Positions 1 through 11,799 of a DNA stretch of 64,000 bases are shown here, piece by piece. The position numbers and the translations under genes are program-made. The stretch is from the NCBI GenBank assembly GCA_029817715.1, contig JARUPY010000533.1, positions 1,322,001 to 1,386,000 of the forward strand. The letters run 5' to 3'. The notes under the pieces were generated by a model. That model had not been told where the DNA came from. It did no database searches and was given only the letters and a program-made list of their open reading frames with translations. Every line of letters starts with the position of its first letter. Positions within the stretch are counted from its first letter, which is position 1. This DNA is from Melastoma dodecandrum (taxonomy: Eukaryota; Streptophyta; Magnoliopsida; Myrtales; Melastomataceae).

Positions 1-145
1 ATCTATATTCGAGCCGAGCTCGGGCTCTCCATAATTGGACCGAGCTGAGTTCGAGCTCCAATTCTTTAAGCTCGATCGAGTTCGAGCCGAGCTCGAGCTT
101 GAGCTAGGACCGTTCCTAATCGAGCCGAGCTCGAGCACGAGGGTA
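1..145. repeat. GAGCTC/GAGCCGAGCTCGAG low-complexity repeat
   Basis: The first 145 bases are dominated by degenerate, partly palindromic GAGCTCGAG and GAGCCGAGCTC units separated by short unique words. Translated, this gives the E/L/F/S-rich pattern typical of degenerate dispersed repeats in plant intergenic DNA. It starts at the window edge, so its full length is unknown. No gene function is inferred. Confidence 0.55.
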
Positions 146-1026
146 TTTAAGTTCTCCAACCGGCTCATTTTCACCACTAAAAAAGAATCAGACTCATGGG
201 ATCTTGACTTAAAAAAATATATTCCTTCCGTATAGAATCAACTGCATGAAATCCACTTTTTGACTGCGGTCAACTATCATGTTTCCGGTCAACAAGCACT
301 CTCCAGGAAACATCCATCCATCCCTACCCCAAACCAAGGGAGGAGGAGGAGAGAAAATAAATAAAATTAAATTTAAAGTTTACCCTCGTTGGATTGGAGT
401 CTTTGGTCAGGGTTTAGTGGGTTTGGTGCGTTGAAATAATCCCAAGTCTTTTTTCGTTTTTAACTGGGGGAGGGGGGGTGTGGGTGGGTTATGATGAGTG
501 GTCTTAAATTTTCATCCCACTAACTATAGGCAGAAAAATAAATACAACACACAGAGAAGAGGAAACCTTTCTACTCTATTAGGCTGTCGAAATGATTGAT
601 GGTTAAGGATTGGGATAACTGAAGGGAACGTGGGATTGTGGTGGTGAGCATTGAATGTCAAAAGGTCTATGAAAGAGACCAATCCACTCACTCACTCCCC
701 TCCGGTGTCGTCTGCCTCCCTTTGCTCAAATTTTCAAACTTACCTTTTTGGCTAACCAATCGTGACTCCTCCTTCGTTTTCCTTTGTTCCTTTTAATCCC
801 GGGCTATTATTACACATTACACAACACAAAGGAAGGTCCCCTTCCTCACAACACAACCTTTCGATAAAAACTGTCAGTAACGCACATAAACTTCCTCCTT
901 TTCTGTCTTTTATTAATTTCATTTCTCTTACCAAAGTAAAAGATGTCGTCCTTCCCGAACTAAGAACTCTCCGCACCCTCCCACCCACCCACCCGCCGCT
1001 ACCAAGCTCCGATCTTTCCCCCATCA
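146..1026. other. Upstream region of the LecRK gene
   Basis: No gene recognised. The stretch is pyrimidine-rich in its last 300 bases, as expected of a 5' leader, and short open frames here show no family resemblance. The promoter and leader of the receptor kinase beginning at 1027 must lie here, but I see no convincing TATA box. Confidence 0.5.
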
Positions 1027-3093
1027 ATGGCTGCCAAGCGTCTCCTTCTCTGTTGGGTCGTCCTCCTCCTTTCCCCCACCCTTTGCCTCTCCCAGCTCGA
1101 TTTCACCTTCCCCCGAGGGTTCTCCTCCCCAGGCCCTAACATCACCCTCAACGGAGCAGCTGTCGTCTCCGACAATGGCATCCTCACGCTCACCAACGAC
1201 TCCCTCAGGGTCCTCGGCCACGCCTTCTACTCCTCCCCAGTCACCCTCAGGAACGCCGGTAAAGCGATCTCCTTCTCTGCCTCCTTCGCCTTCGCAATCG
1301 TTCCCCAGTATCCCAAGCTCGGGGGCCACGGCCTCGCTTTCACCGTATCGCGGACGAAGGACCTCCCGGGTGCTCTTCCCAGTCAGTATCTCGGGCTCAT
1401 GAACGCCTCCGACATCGGGAACTCCTCGAACAGGGTCTTCGCAGTCGAGTTCGACACAGTCCAGGACTTCGAGTTTGGCGATATTGACGATAACCATGTC
1501 GGGGTGGATATTAACAGCTTGGTCTCGAACGCGTCTGTCCCGGCCGTTTATTACGCTCAGAACTCTTCAAAGGTGGGGATCTATATGAAGAGCGGGACGG
1601 TGATTCAAGCATGGGTCGATTACGATTCGGGGCATAATCGGCTGGAAGTGAGGCTTTCGCCTTATTCAGCGAAGCCCGTTCTGCCGATCCTGTCTCTCAA
1701 TGTCGATCTGTCCTCAATCTTCGAGGATTCGATGTATGTCGGGTTCTCTGCTTCTACGGGGTTGCTTGAAAGTGCGCATTACTTGTTGGGATGGAGTTTC
1801 AGTACTGTTGGAGAGGCCCGATCTCTGTCTTTATCTTCTCTTCCATCTCTTCCCGGGCCGAAGAAGAGCAACACCCCGTTGATCGTTGGAGTTTCCTCGT
1901 TGGCGGTGTTACTACTCATTGCGGTCACGGTGGCTGCTATTTACATCGTTTACAAGATCAAGAATGCGGACATCATCGAGGAGTGGGAGCTCAACGTGGG
2001 TCCTCACAGGTTCCCTTACCGAGAGCTCAAGAAGGCGACCAAAGGCTTCAGAGACAAGGAGCTACTGGGTTTTGGCGGCTTTGGTCGGGTTTATAAAGGA
2101 ATCCTGCAGAATACCAACACCGAAGTTGCGGTGAAGAGGATCTCTCACGAATCGAAGCAAGGTTTACGGGAATTCGTCTCCGAGATTGCTAGCATCGGGA
2201 GACTCCGCCATCGAAACTTGGTCCAGTTACTGGGATGGTGTCGGCACCGGAGCGACCTTTTGCTCGTGTACGATTTCATGCCTAACGGAAGCTTGGATAA
2301 GTACATCTTCGATGAACCGAAGGCCATCCTTAGCTGGGAACAGAGGTTCAGGATCATGAAAGGAGTCGCGTCCGGTCTCTTGTACTTGCATGAGGAATGG
2401 GAGCAAGCCGTCATTCATAGAGACATCAAAGCAGGAAACGTGTTGTTGGATGCGGAACTAAACGGAAGGCTGGGTGACTTCGGTCTTGCCAAGCTATATG
2501 AGCATGGGTCCAACCCGAGCACAACCAGGGTGGTTGGCACATTGGGTTATCTCGCCCCCGAGCTGACACGAACCGGAAAGCCAACTACGAGCTCGGACGT
2601 GTTCGCCTTCGGTGCCCTGTTACTCGAAGTTGTTTGCGGAAGAAGGCCGATAGAGCCCAAAGCGATGCCGGAGGAGCTAATATTGGTGGACTGGGTGTGG
2701 GAGAAGTGGGCGAAGGGGGCAATATTCGACGTTGTGGACTCGAGATTGGGTGGGGACTACGACGAGACAGAGGTTGTGATTGTGGTAAAGTTGGGTCTAT
2801 TATGTTCAAACAACTCCCCGGAACTACGGCCGACCATGAGACAGGCAGTGAGGTACTTGGACGGCGAAGTGCCATTGCCGACGATGGTCATGGCTCCGGA
2901 TTCACATGACAGAAGAAAGTCAGCTACGAAGAACACGGCGAACTTCGAGGACTTTGTTAATTCCTATTCAACTTCTTGTCTCGACAAAGTTAGCGCGTGG
3001 TCCTCGATGGTCGGGGATTGCGAGAACGATCTAGAAGCAGCCTCGCATTCGCCCAAATCCCCTTTCTCCGGAGGTGGTAGTGATGCTTGTTAG
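1027..3093 (+). CDS. LECRKS4: L-type lectin receptor kinase, S.4-like, intronless
   Basis: Predicted plasma-membrane receptor kinase of 688 residues in a single exon, normal for L-type lectin receptor kinases. In order: signal peptide (about 1-22, ending CLS before QLDFTF), legume-lectin domain (about 24-260, with FAVEFDT and [11 protein letters not shown] blocks), a transmembrane segment near 283-311, a juxtamembrane EEWEL stretch and a Ser/Thr kinase domain. The glycine loop [11 protein letters not shown] starts near 348, the ATP-binding lysine is K370 (VAVKR), the catalytic HRD is 464-466 and the DFG begins at D484, so the kinase looks catalytically intact and of RD type. Long identical blocks (ASTGLL near 240, [30 protein letters not shown]) match the S.4 clade. 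Family members act in immunity and development; the ligand cannot be inferred. The start is the first ATG after a pyrimidine-rich leader. Frames on the opposite strand are shadows. Confidence 0.95.
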   Translation: MAAKRLLLCWVVLLLSPTLCLSQLDFTFPRGFSSPGPNITLNGAAVVSDNGILTLTNDSLRVLGHAFYSSPVTLRNAGKAISFSASFAFAIVPQYPKLGGHGLAFTVSRTKDLPGALPSQYLGLMNASDIGNSSNRVFAVEFDTVQDFEFGDIDDNHVGVDINSLVSNASVPAVYYAQNSSKVGIYMKSGTVIQAWVDYDSGHNRLEVRLSPYSAKPVLPILSLNVDLSSIFEDSMYVGFSASTGLLESAHYLLGWSFSTVGEARSLSLSSLPSLPGPKKSNTPLIVGVSSLAVLLLIAVTVAAIYIVYKIKNADIIEEWELNVGPHRFPYRELKKATKGFRDKELLGFGGFGRVYKGILQNTNTEVAVKRISHESKQGLREFVSEIASIGRLRHRNLVQLLGWCRHRSDLLLVYDFMPNGSLDKYIFDEPKAILSWEQRFRIMKGVASGLLYLHEEWEQAVIHRDIKAGNVLLDAELNGRLGDFGLAKLYEHGSNPSTTRVVGTLGYLAPELTRTGKPTTSSDVFAFGALLLEVVCGRRPIEPKAMPEELILVDWVWEKWAKGAIFDVVDSRLGGDYDETEVVIVVKLGLLCSNNSPELRPTMRQAVRYLDGEVPLPTMVMAPDSHDRRKSATKNTANFEDFVNSYSTSCLDKVSAWSSMVGDCENDLEAASHSPKSPFSGGGSDAC

Positions 3094-3751
3094 CCACTGG
3101 AGATCAGTAATTTACATTGTACCTCTGCAGGAGTTGTATATACAGATTGGTGATCCTTTTTGTTCTCTATTGTTTTGGATTCATCATTCATCTGTTGGAT
3201 TCGGACGCCCTTTCCTCCGTGGCTGCCAAATCAACATCCTCTGATGTTTGATGTCTGAAAAGTTTGCTGTCCTGTGGGGACGAATAGGGATGTTTTTGTT
3301 CCTTGATCCATGTCATTATTTGTAGGAAAACCTACAGTTGGGATAAAACCTGCTCATTGCATCCATATCTTGATCATGTTTCAATGCAAGTTCGCCTTTT
3401 GACAGTGACCCACCAATAAGTTGTCGACAGAATCTTCCCCGGACAACATCAGATGATAGAACCACGAAGACGTCAACTGTTGGACTTTGTCTTGGTCCTC
3501 CACTCAATCAGTCAGCTCGAGGCACGGTGCACATGCTTTGTCAAGAAGAATCTTTTGCCAAAGAGATCGCATTTCAGCAGGAATGTCTGTTCTTGTCATT
3601 GAATAGTGAAAAAGGGTTCTGAACCTAAGGAATTCTATACAATCTTAAGCAATAGTATAGAGCTACATTTTACACGACAGACGGTTGTCCCGATGCGATG
3701 AACACGCCTACATTGTCTCGGGTGATTAATAAGGGAAATTCGTAAACAGGG
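3094..3751. other. Convergent 3' flanks of LecRK and the hAT-like gene
   Basis: No gene recognised. This gap lies between two genes transcribed toward each other and should contain both 3' untranslated regions. Short frames here have no recognisable motif. Confidence 0.5.
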
Positions 3752-6491
3752 CTAACTGTCTAAACCTACGGTTAATTCTTTTGAGTCCGGCTCGATCAGA
3801 TCATCGCATTTGATCTCGACACGGTTGCTGTTATCCTCCCATGTCTTAGCTCTATTCAAGATTTCCAGATCGTCGAAACCTGTCCAGGGACATAAAGAGA
3901 AGAAGATTAGGAAATCTTCACTAGCAGCAGAATTTTGAATATCTGTTAGGAGTGTGAAGAAATAGTTGCCTGAGCCCAAGTCATCTATTTCATCGCCCTG
4001 GGGTGTGAAGAGCAGCGAAGTAGAGGATGGAGGGGGCTCAAGGGCCATCCAATTCTCAGTATCCTCCAGATGGATATTCTTCCCGCTGACCCAGTCCTCG
4101 ACAAGTGACCTCATTTCGACTGAAATGGGGTCTATAATATCTTGCTCCATGTTCATGCTGAAGAAAATGAGTTTAAAGTCAGTCCCAAAAAAATAAAGTA
4201 GGGATCTGACTAAGAGGAACCCTCCAACAAAAAAGATCACATTAACTTACAGAGGCTGCCGGAGCTGCAAATTGTACTGAACATAGACAAGGTCAATGAG
4301 CCGTTGACGCTCTAGACGATTCTGCAATTCTTGTATTTGGTCAAACAAGGCAGGATTATGTTTGAATCGCAAGGCACTGCATGTCTGGCTGAGAATTCTG
4401 GTTGCCAAACGAGTCAGATTTGGGCATACTCCACCGTATGTAGACCACCATTCAGCTACAGATCAGAAATTGAACTTGTTAATCATAATGCAACACAGTG
4501 CCAATTCATTTATCGCTACGTGGAGCAGACACAATCCCCAGCAACAGAAAGACATTTATTTATTTTGAATTTCAAATGACAGAAAGGAACACACTACCCT
4601 TTCGGATGCAATCTTCTATTAAGACACAAAAGCATTCCATATATAAAAATTACAGGGCAAGAGAATCTTAAATAGATAAGGTCTTACGAGGAAATATAGT
4701 GTCCCTGGCTCTAATCGCCATCTTCCTGCCCAAATCTCCTGCTGCACTTTTGTATGTGGTTAACTCTTTAATAAGGGTATCTTGGACATTTGTATCAACG
4801 ACAAGTCTTTCGATACAGTCAAACATCCCTGAAACAATTTCACTGTGCATATCACCTTCGATGCTATAAAAGAACTTTGGATTAAGATAAAAGCCTGCTG
4901 CGTGAAGAGGAAGACTCCAGTGGGATTCCCATCTCTGATCAATGATCTTCCAGTAGGTCATATAATATTCCTCCTTAATGAGTTCTTTCTTGATCACTTC
5001 TTTTGCCTTGTACATTCCAGCATAAACATATCCCATTGCAGGCCTCTTCTCACTGCCGACAACCTTCAAGAGCCGCAGCAGCGGGTTCACTAATCGGTTA
5101 ATAAGTACACATGAGGACCAAAATGATTCATTGTTTATACAGTCCAAAACTTCCAGACCCTCTGGTTTCTTCGAATGTGGGCAGTCCACCCACTCCTGTG
5201 AGGTAACCATTGCCTGCAAATTGTGCTTAAGATCAACCATCCTTTTCAGCGTCGTGAAGTTTGAAGCAGACATTGTATCTCCGATTTCTATTATATCATT
5301 GCCATATGTGTATCTCCGAAGGATATTCAAAACGATCACATGGTTGTAGATAAATCTGGTGATAGATTTAGCTTGCTCCACCACGGCACTGATCAACTCA
5401 ATGTTCAGAAAATCTCCAAGTATTAAGTCTATGCTCTGTCTCGCACAAGGGGACCAATAGACAGTAGGAACGATTTCCATCAGCCTCCTTCCAGCAGCAG
5501 CATATTGCTCTTCGTTGCTGGTTATCACCTGCAATACATTGTTTACCCCTGCCTCTTCCACAGCCTGCCTCAGATCTTCGACCAACATATCTACCGAATG
5601 GATAGAAGCAGAGGCATCCACAAACTTCAGGAAGATGGTCCCGTGAGATGAATTCACAAAGAAGCACAGAAAAGTCCTGCCCATTTCTGTATTCACTTGC
5701 TCAACCAATAGAGAACAGCCTGTCCTTGCCCATGATGCACTGTGCTCGATGGTATTGCTCTTTGCTTCATCGGATACAGACCTCAAGACAGGACCCTTGA
5801 GATCATGAAAAGTAGGTCCCATCACACATCCTCCAGAAGAAGCCACCGCATCCAGCATAGGCTGGAAATAAGCCGAGTTCACTGAGCTCAGAGGTGCCCC
5901 GATATCATACAAGAATTGAGCAATCGCAACATGGACGGCATTGTCTGCGGTCTGAGCGCAATCGCCCTCCCTCTTCAACGCCACTATAATATCGCCATTC
6001 ATATTTCCAGGGGCATTCGCTCTTTTTCTCCTTATTCCAGTCTTGCTAACCCTGCTGCCTTCTCGATTCACATCACCGTTCGAATGAAACTCGATACTCT
6101 CCTGCTCGATGGGAACCTCAACCGACACCAATGTAGCATTCGTATCACCCTGACCGGCAAATACATCGACTTCGCCCGAGGGCTGACTCATACTATTGAT
6201 TGCTTCATCAATCTTCTCCTTCCTTTTCCTCTTCCCGACTACCCCTTCCAAACTCTGGTGCATCAACTTCCGAACATCCGGAGGCACTCTAGGGCATACA
6301 GCCGCATTTCCCTTGTAACAAGCGAGGTGCTCCTTGATCCTATGAATCCCACCACCCTTGAACACTTTGTTACAGTATATACACTTGAGCAGGATTTTAG
6401 TGCCATCCTTGTACATGAGACAGTGCTTCCATGCCGGATCGACTTTCTGGGGCGTTAAGGGTATAGGGTCTAAACCTGCTGCGGCCATCAT
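3752..6491 (-). CDS. BED zinc-finger, DUF659, hAT-dimerisation protein (domesticated transposase-like)
   Basis: Three coding exons on the minus strand: 6491-4688, 4455-4251 and 4157-3752, all with GT-AG borders and consistent phase, giving about 804 residues. The N-terminus holds a BED zinc finger (C37, C40, H50, H55). A basic KRKRKEK stretch near 87-93 is a probable nuclear signal. A DUF659/RNase-H-like region lies about 220-380 and a C-terminal hAT dimerisation region begins near 600 (WWSTYG in exon 2) and ends in an acidic tail rich in E and D. In related transposase-like proteins the block after TGCS reads xxADxW; here it is LLVEQV, so the usual catalytic Asp is Glu264 and the Trp is lost. 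This and the intact multi-exon frame suggest a host gene rather than an active transposase. A noncoding first exon is likely upstream, because an acceptor-like site sits near 6540. Its role is unknown, perhaps DNA binding. Confidence 0.88.
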
Positions 6492-6659
6492 GCCTTGGTA
6501 AACTCAACAACTCCAGAAATCCATAAGATTCATATACGCTATTCCTGGGGAATAAAAAAACGCAATCGCCATTAGTTCCTCTTATCAAACGCGCGAACGG
6601 ATTGGTCGCTTTTGGCCTCATCCAAAACATACTCTGAGCAAGAATAGCTATGCATCCAC

Positions 6660-8119
6660 CCAAATACAATTACGAATGCCAATTAATGAAACCCAGTAAC
6701 AAGGTCAAATATCACCAACACAAATCACAGATCAAAACCCAATCTTGTTCAGCTCTCCTACTTTACAACCCCAGGAATTTGAAAACAACTAATGCAATCA
6801 GTCATCATTTTATCAACTAACAAATCGAACAAAAAACTTAAGAGAAAAGTAAAAGAAAATAAAAACGCATAAATCTTGAAAAATCTAGGGAACAAAAAAA
6901 AACATCGAATTCATCCCGAATCACAATCATCACTTAAAAAGGGCGGGAAGAAGATTAAGAAAAGAAGAGGCTGTCGCCCGGGTTGGGATTCAACCGAACC
7001 GTGAATGGGAGGATTGCGGTTTGGAGGGGGTGGGTTGAACCCAGGTACTCTTCGATTTGGGGCGAATGAACCGGATGAGGGTTTGCCGATTCAATAAAAT
7101 AAAAAAGACAAAACTGGAAAGCGATTTTTTAATAGAATTTGTAATTAAGTTGATTTAAAAAAAAAATAGATAATTTATAGTATCAAAATTTGATATATTT
7201 TGATTTAGAATAAAATTTCAATAATTTTCAATAAAGTAAAAAATTTAAATTCACACTTTAAAAAATAGGTAATTACAAGTCAAATTTTAATTTTAAATAA
7301 TTAAATATACTCATTTTTTAAACCTATATAAGGATAATATACCATTTTCATGGAATACATTATAATATAAAAATATATGAAATATTTAATTTTTATTAAT
7401 TATTAACAAAAGAAGAACTTATTTATTTGGTAATTTTAATTTTTTTTTATCTCTCTCCGTGTACTTTTATTTATTTCTATTCATTTTAATTTAAAAAAAA
7501 AATTAGCTAAACTTGAGAAAATGTTGATTTCATCCTAATACTTTAACAAAAATTTGTCCAAAAAGTGAAAATTTTTAATAAATTTATATTAATGGGGAGA
7601 GTGAGTGATGAAATTTGATAATTGGAATTTTATCGAATTAGGAGCGACCGAAAAATGACGACGACGATGATTCCCTTATACTAAAAAGATTATTAAAAAT
7701 TTAATTTAAGAATTATCTTTTAAATATCAAAGAAAAACGAAATCTATGTATCTCCATAATCCGATTAAAAACAACATCCATATCAAAATCCTGAAATCAA
7801 ACAATTCCACCTCAGAACTCTGCTAAACTAGGCTGACCCGAAATACTAGCAAGATACACAAACTTATGCCACGCGACCCCGGCGACACAGTATATATTCA
7901 TGCGTACAAGAACAGTTCTTGATCTTATCCTGATATACAGAAAAGGAGAAGCGGGTGATGGGTTTATCTTGTCCCGTCCGAGTTAGCTGTACAGCTTCTC
8001 TATGTCGATGCTATGCCAATCTTGATGTTCTGGGAATTGATTCTCTTTTCTGCACAAGGATGAATTCCAGATAAGAGGTAAGTATGTGTGTAGTAGTGCA
8101 TGAAAACGGCTATCTGGGA
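6660..8119. other. AT-rich spacer and 5' leader of the hAT-like gene
   Basis: A pyrimidine/purine-rich block at about 6950-7090 looks like a noncoding first exon of the minus-strand hAT-like gene. From about 7100 to 7800 the DNA is extremely AT-rich with poly-A/T runs and no coding potential. The 3' untranslated region of the Pumilio gene should occupy roughly 7850-8119. Confidence 0.45.
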
Positions 8120-11100
8120 CTAATGGAGTGTACCGCCGGCAGCCACGAGCTTCTCTGCCCGGGCAACTATGTGTTTCCCATAAGTGTACTTCCTAAGGGC
8201 AGTCAAATGGACCTTTATTCGACTGAGGACCAGTTCGAGTTGTCGGTCATCGCAGGTTTCCAGCACTTTCTGCACAACGTAGTTTGCAAACTGGTCTTTC
8301 ATCATCACCTGAATCAGAAAAGGTTAGGAAGGTTTTTAGTGGAAACAATGATAAGCTATATATAAATGTTTCAGTGACAAACCTGAAGAGGCTCGTTATC
8401 GTCATTGGAGCCAAGCATCTCGTTCACAAAACTCTCCCGTTCTTCTGGGGTTCCGAAAATCAAGCATTTTTCTATAACGTTGGATGCAAACTTCTGCTGG
8501 CTCATCTGTACTACTTGACCCATTAATTTTTCAATTATGGTCGAACGTTCGTGTGGCTTTCCGTGCTGAAGCACATGCTGCAACAGTTAGTGCAAGCTTT
8601 TTAGGTGCATAGAAGAAACCTACTCAAGCATTATATTACAGCAATCAAGAGTCACACAACTGTAAATAGGTGAGGATGTGAACCTGTATGACATAATTTC
8701 CATACTGATCTTGCGCCAACAAGCAAACTGATTGCAATATATCGTCCATCACGATCCTCAGAGTTTCAGGATCATGACAGTTCTCTAAGATCCTCTGTTA
8801 TTATAAGGCCGTTGCATCAAAATCACATCAGTGAGTGCTTTTGATTTAGCCTCAAGTCATTAAGCAAGACCACGGCTAACCTGAATGACACGACAGCCAT
8901 ATGGATGTGTAGAGAGCGGTACGACCTGGTCATAGAATGTCGAGATGATAAAGCCAATGGCATCCTCCGGGATGCACTCCAGGCACTTTTGAATCACATG
9001 GTTTCCATTCTGATCACGTACGCACCGCATCACATGCCCATCAAGCTCCATCGCCATCTTGGACTGCTGGTCCAATTCACATACTTCTATAGCCTGAGCT
9101 CGTTCAGAGAGCAAGATAACCAGCACATCAATTCTAATTAGAATGCATATAAGTGCTCTAATATCACCGACTAACTGGCCATAATCATCCGAATCTTGTA
9201 CTTCAACAAGGTGAATCTCTACTGACATTTCTAATGAAGGAGGGAGAAACATAATAAAGAGCTGCAGAAACAAAACGGTCCATGCTACAAACAAAGGGTC
9301 TTCACCTTCTGTATAACTCGGCATCCATACATTTGAAGGCTCAGAGTCAGAACATGACCATTGAGTTGATCGGCCAACTTCCTTACTTGCAATGCACTTC
9401 CGTGCTCCAAAAACTGGAAATACAAATTTGTGTCATCAAATCCAGAACAATCCAGAAAGAGTCGGATTGAAGTCAAACACTGAAGAGACAACAGCAATGT
9501 CGAAGCTTATAAAGTCTGGCAAACTCATACCTTCTGAACCACGTAATTTCCAAAGACATCAGTCATCAGCGTCAGTGCTCGGGGCATTATTTCATTGAAG
9601 ACCATGTTTATCTCCTCTGACGATGCAGTCTCGAGCTTTTGTTGGATGAATCTACTTCCATACTGATCGGAACTGCAATAAAATTAACAACGGAGTAAGA
9701 AACACAGGTTCCCAAGCTATGAGGGTAAGAACCGCAAACATTTATACCTGAACTCAACTACATGACCGACAATCTCAGAAAGCTCAGAGCATCTGGCTTT
9801 GTTGCTTTTGAACTCTTCCAGCAGTGAGGCTGCAAAACTTTCATCCCGATAACTGCCATTTGCCCTCCAACCAGGAGGAAAACAACCATGCTGGATTGGG
9901 CTGCCATATCCAGGAGGAGAATTAGGGAGGACACCCACCAGTTGATTTCCAAAATAAGGCATGCCCATTCCATAGCCAATATTTCCATAGTATCCATTGG
10001 TCATTATCTCAGATCTCCCATAGGCAGCACCATATTGGTACTTTGGAGAAGAATGGGCTGCATCTGAGTAAACATCCATCAAATTAGTGTACGAATTACT
10101 CAAGTATTCTCTACCTAACAGTGCTTTCTCGCCTAGCAAAGCAAGTTCGGTGGCAACATAGTCTGTTGAACTCGAGTGGTGGTTGACAGAATTCACTTTA
10201 TGGAACTTCGAAGCATTCACCGGAGAATAATGACCTGCCCCATTGATATTCTGCAATTCAGAGCCTGAAGTAATCGATTTTGGGGTGTATAACTGATTCT
10301 GAGCATCTAGCAGACCATTATTGGATATGTTCAGGCCAGATAAAGCGGCAACAAGATCTGCTCTGTCATCTACCCTAGTTGAGACTGAACTAAACGAATT
10401 ATTCCTGCTCGAGATACTCCTATTGAATGAAGAAACTCTTCCAGAACCAATAGGCGGGATTCCTGGACTCGGAAGTCGGTCTACAAGCTGAACCTCGGGA
10501 GATTCCATGATATCGTTGAACGCATTCCGGCTGGCTGAACGAGAAGGTTGCCTCGAAGCACTTGCTGGATAGGTCAATTCATCCTGTGATGACAGACATG
10601 GGACTAGTTACAAGAGTACCAACTCCTTTATTCCGAGCACAGAAACACAAATTCCATGGACATGGGTCATGAACACAGCAGAAAGTGAAATTTGGCTCGA
10701 GCAATAGCGTTGAGTAAACAAAACAATATCTAAAGAGAATTCAGTCGAACCATTTTCTCGTTGAATGATAGAGATAATTGGTCAACTTAAGGCAACATTC
10801 AGTTTCATCCTGTAAAAGCACTTTAAAAACATTGAAAAACAGACAAGTAGGAATAAAGGAATTATCATCAGCTGAACATCAAACAAAGCACGAATAGCAA
10901 GAACCAGGCAAGCGCTTCGAGATTAATAGAAGCCAAGAATTCATCATCACCGCGATCACAAGGCGTGTATAGCTTGAACCAGGCAAGCGCTTCGAGATTA
11001 ATAGAAGCCAAGAATTCATCATCACCGCGATCTCAAGGCATGTATAGCTAGAACCGGGCAAGCGCTTCGAGATTAATAGAAGCCAAGAATTCATCATTGC

Positions 11101-11675
11101 CATGATCACAAGGCACTAGCAAACTGAAAAAGACACGAATGATCCAGGGCACCAACAGAACAGAACAAATTAAAATTAACCTGAATGATATCAGCAATAC
11201 TTCTCTGCCCACTTCCAAACCCCAACCCAATCAACCCATCCCCACTCCACTCACTGTCGTTCACTTCCACCCCAGCCCCAGCACTCTCTTCCTTCCCACC
11301 CAGCAAGGACCTCCCGATGCCCCAACGCTGCGCAGATCGCCACTCCTCCTTCGACAGCAGCGGAGGGGGCAGCCTCGGATTAATATTAACATTGGAGTAA
11401 TAATAATTCACGTAAGCAGGATCAGCCCTCAAGTCCTCATCGTTGCAAACAAACCCCTTCCCGCCGATCTTATCACCACCAACCGCCGTCCTCGACCCGC
11501 CGAACAACCCCCCGACGGCGGCAAGGGACCCTTCCACAGTCGGAGGCGCGGACCCACTTCTAGCAATCTCGTGTTCCCTTGCAAAGCCACCCCTTTCATG
11601 GAAATCAACCCTGTTATTGAGAAAAGACCGGAGTGCAACGTCGGACATCATGTTGGGAGGTGTATCGGTGATCAT
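8120..11675 (-). CDS. Pumilio-family RNA-binding protein with eight PUF repeats
   Basis: Sequence-specific 3'-UTR-binding post-transcriptional regulator. Eight coding exons on the minus strand: 11675-11181, 10583-9748, 9672-9531, 9413-9306, 9093-8881, 8794-8684, 8577-8383 and 8308-8120, giving about 762 residues. The start is ATG at 11675 ([13 protein letters not shown], a typical start for plant Pumilios); the frame extends upstream to a TTG but has no earlier ATG. The [13 protein letters not shown] block near the N-terminus is diagnostic of the plant APUM1-6 type. The C-terminal Pumilio homology domain has eight repeats with recognition triplets visible as SRFIQ, NYVVQ, CRVIQ, NHVIQ, CRVIQ, NYVIQ, SNVIE and NYVVQ. 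That is the canonical code for a UGUA-containing eight-base site. At 762 residues it is shorter than many relatives, the difference being in the N-terminal half. Intron 1 carries a 75-base triple repeat. Confidence 0.95.
10901..11125. repeat. Three tandem copies of a 75-bp unit inside Pumilio intron 1
   Basis: Copies begin at 10901, 10976 and 11051, each with GAACC(A/G)GGCAAGCGCTTCGA followed by a conserved GAATTCATCAT segment. The first two copies differ at only a few positions and the third diverges at its end. The period is divisible by three, so the minus strand shows a repeating open frame ([16 protein letters not shown]). The array lies within the intron at 11180-10584, so I treat it as noncoding. 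Confidence 0.92.
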
Positions 11676-11799
11676 CTCATACGTCCGATCATCAAACAGA
11701 GAACTACCCGATTCCCAAAATCGAAACTTCGAGCTGGGAATCAGCTCGGCCCCAGCCAACGAACGATCAGACGATCACGTAATCTACGTTAGGTTAAAG

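Noticed and set aside
1024..1497. 157-codon minus-strand frame opposite the LecRK start
   Set aside because: Shadow frame in GC-rich coding DNA; the plus strand carries the receptor kinase.
11676..11759. Upstream extension of the Pumilio frame starting MAGAELIPSS
   Set aside because: The first codon is TTG on the minus strand and an in-frame stop lies a few codons further upstream. The ATG at 11675 begins the conserved MITDT start of plant Pumilio proteins.
11139..11792. 217-codon plus-strand frame opposite Pumilio exon 1
   Set aside because: It is the antisense shadow of a GC-rich coding exon; the opposite strand encodes the conserved Pumilio sequence.
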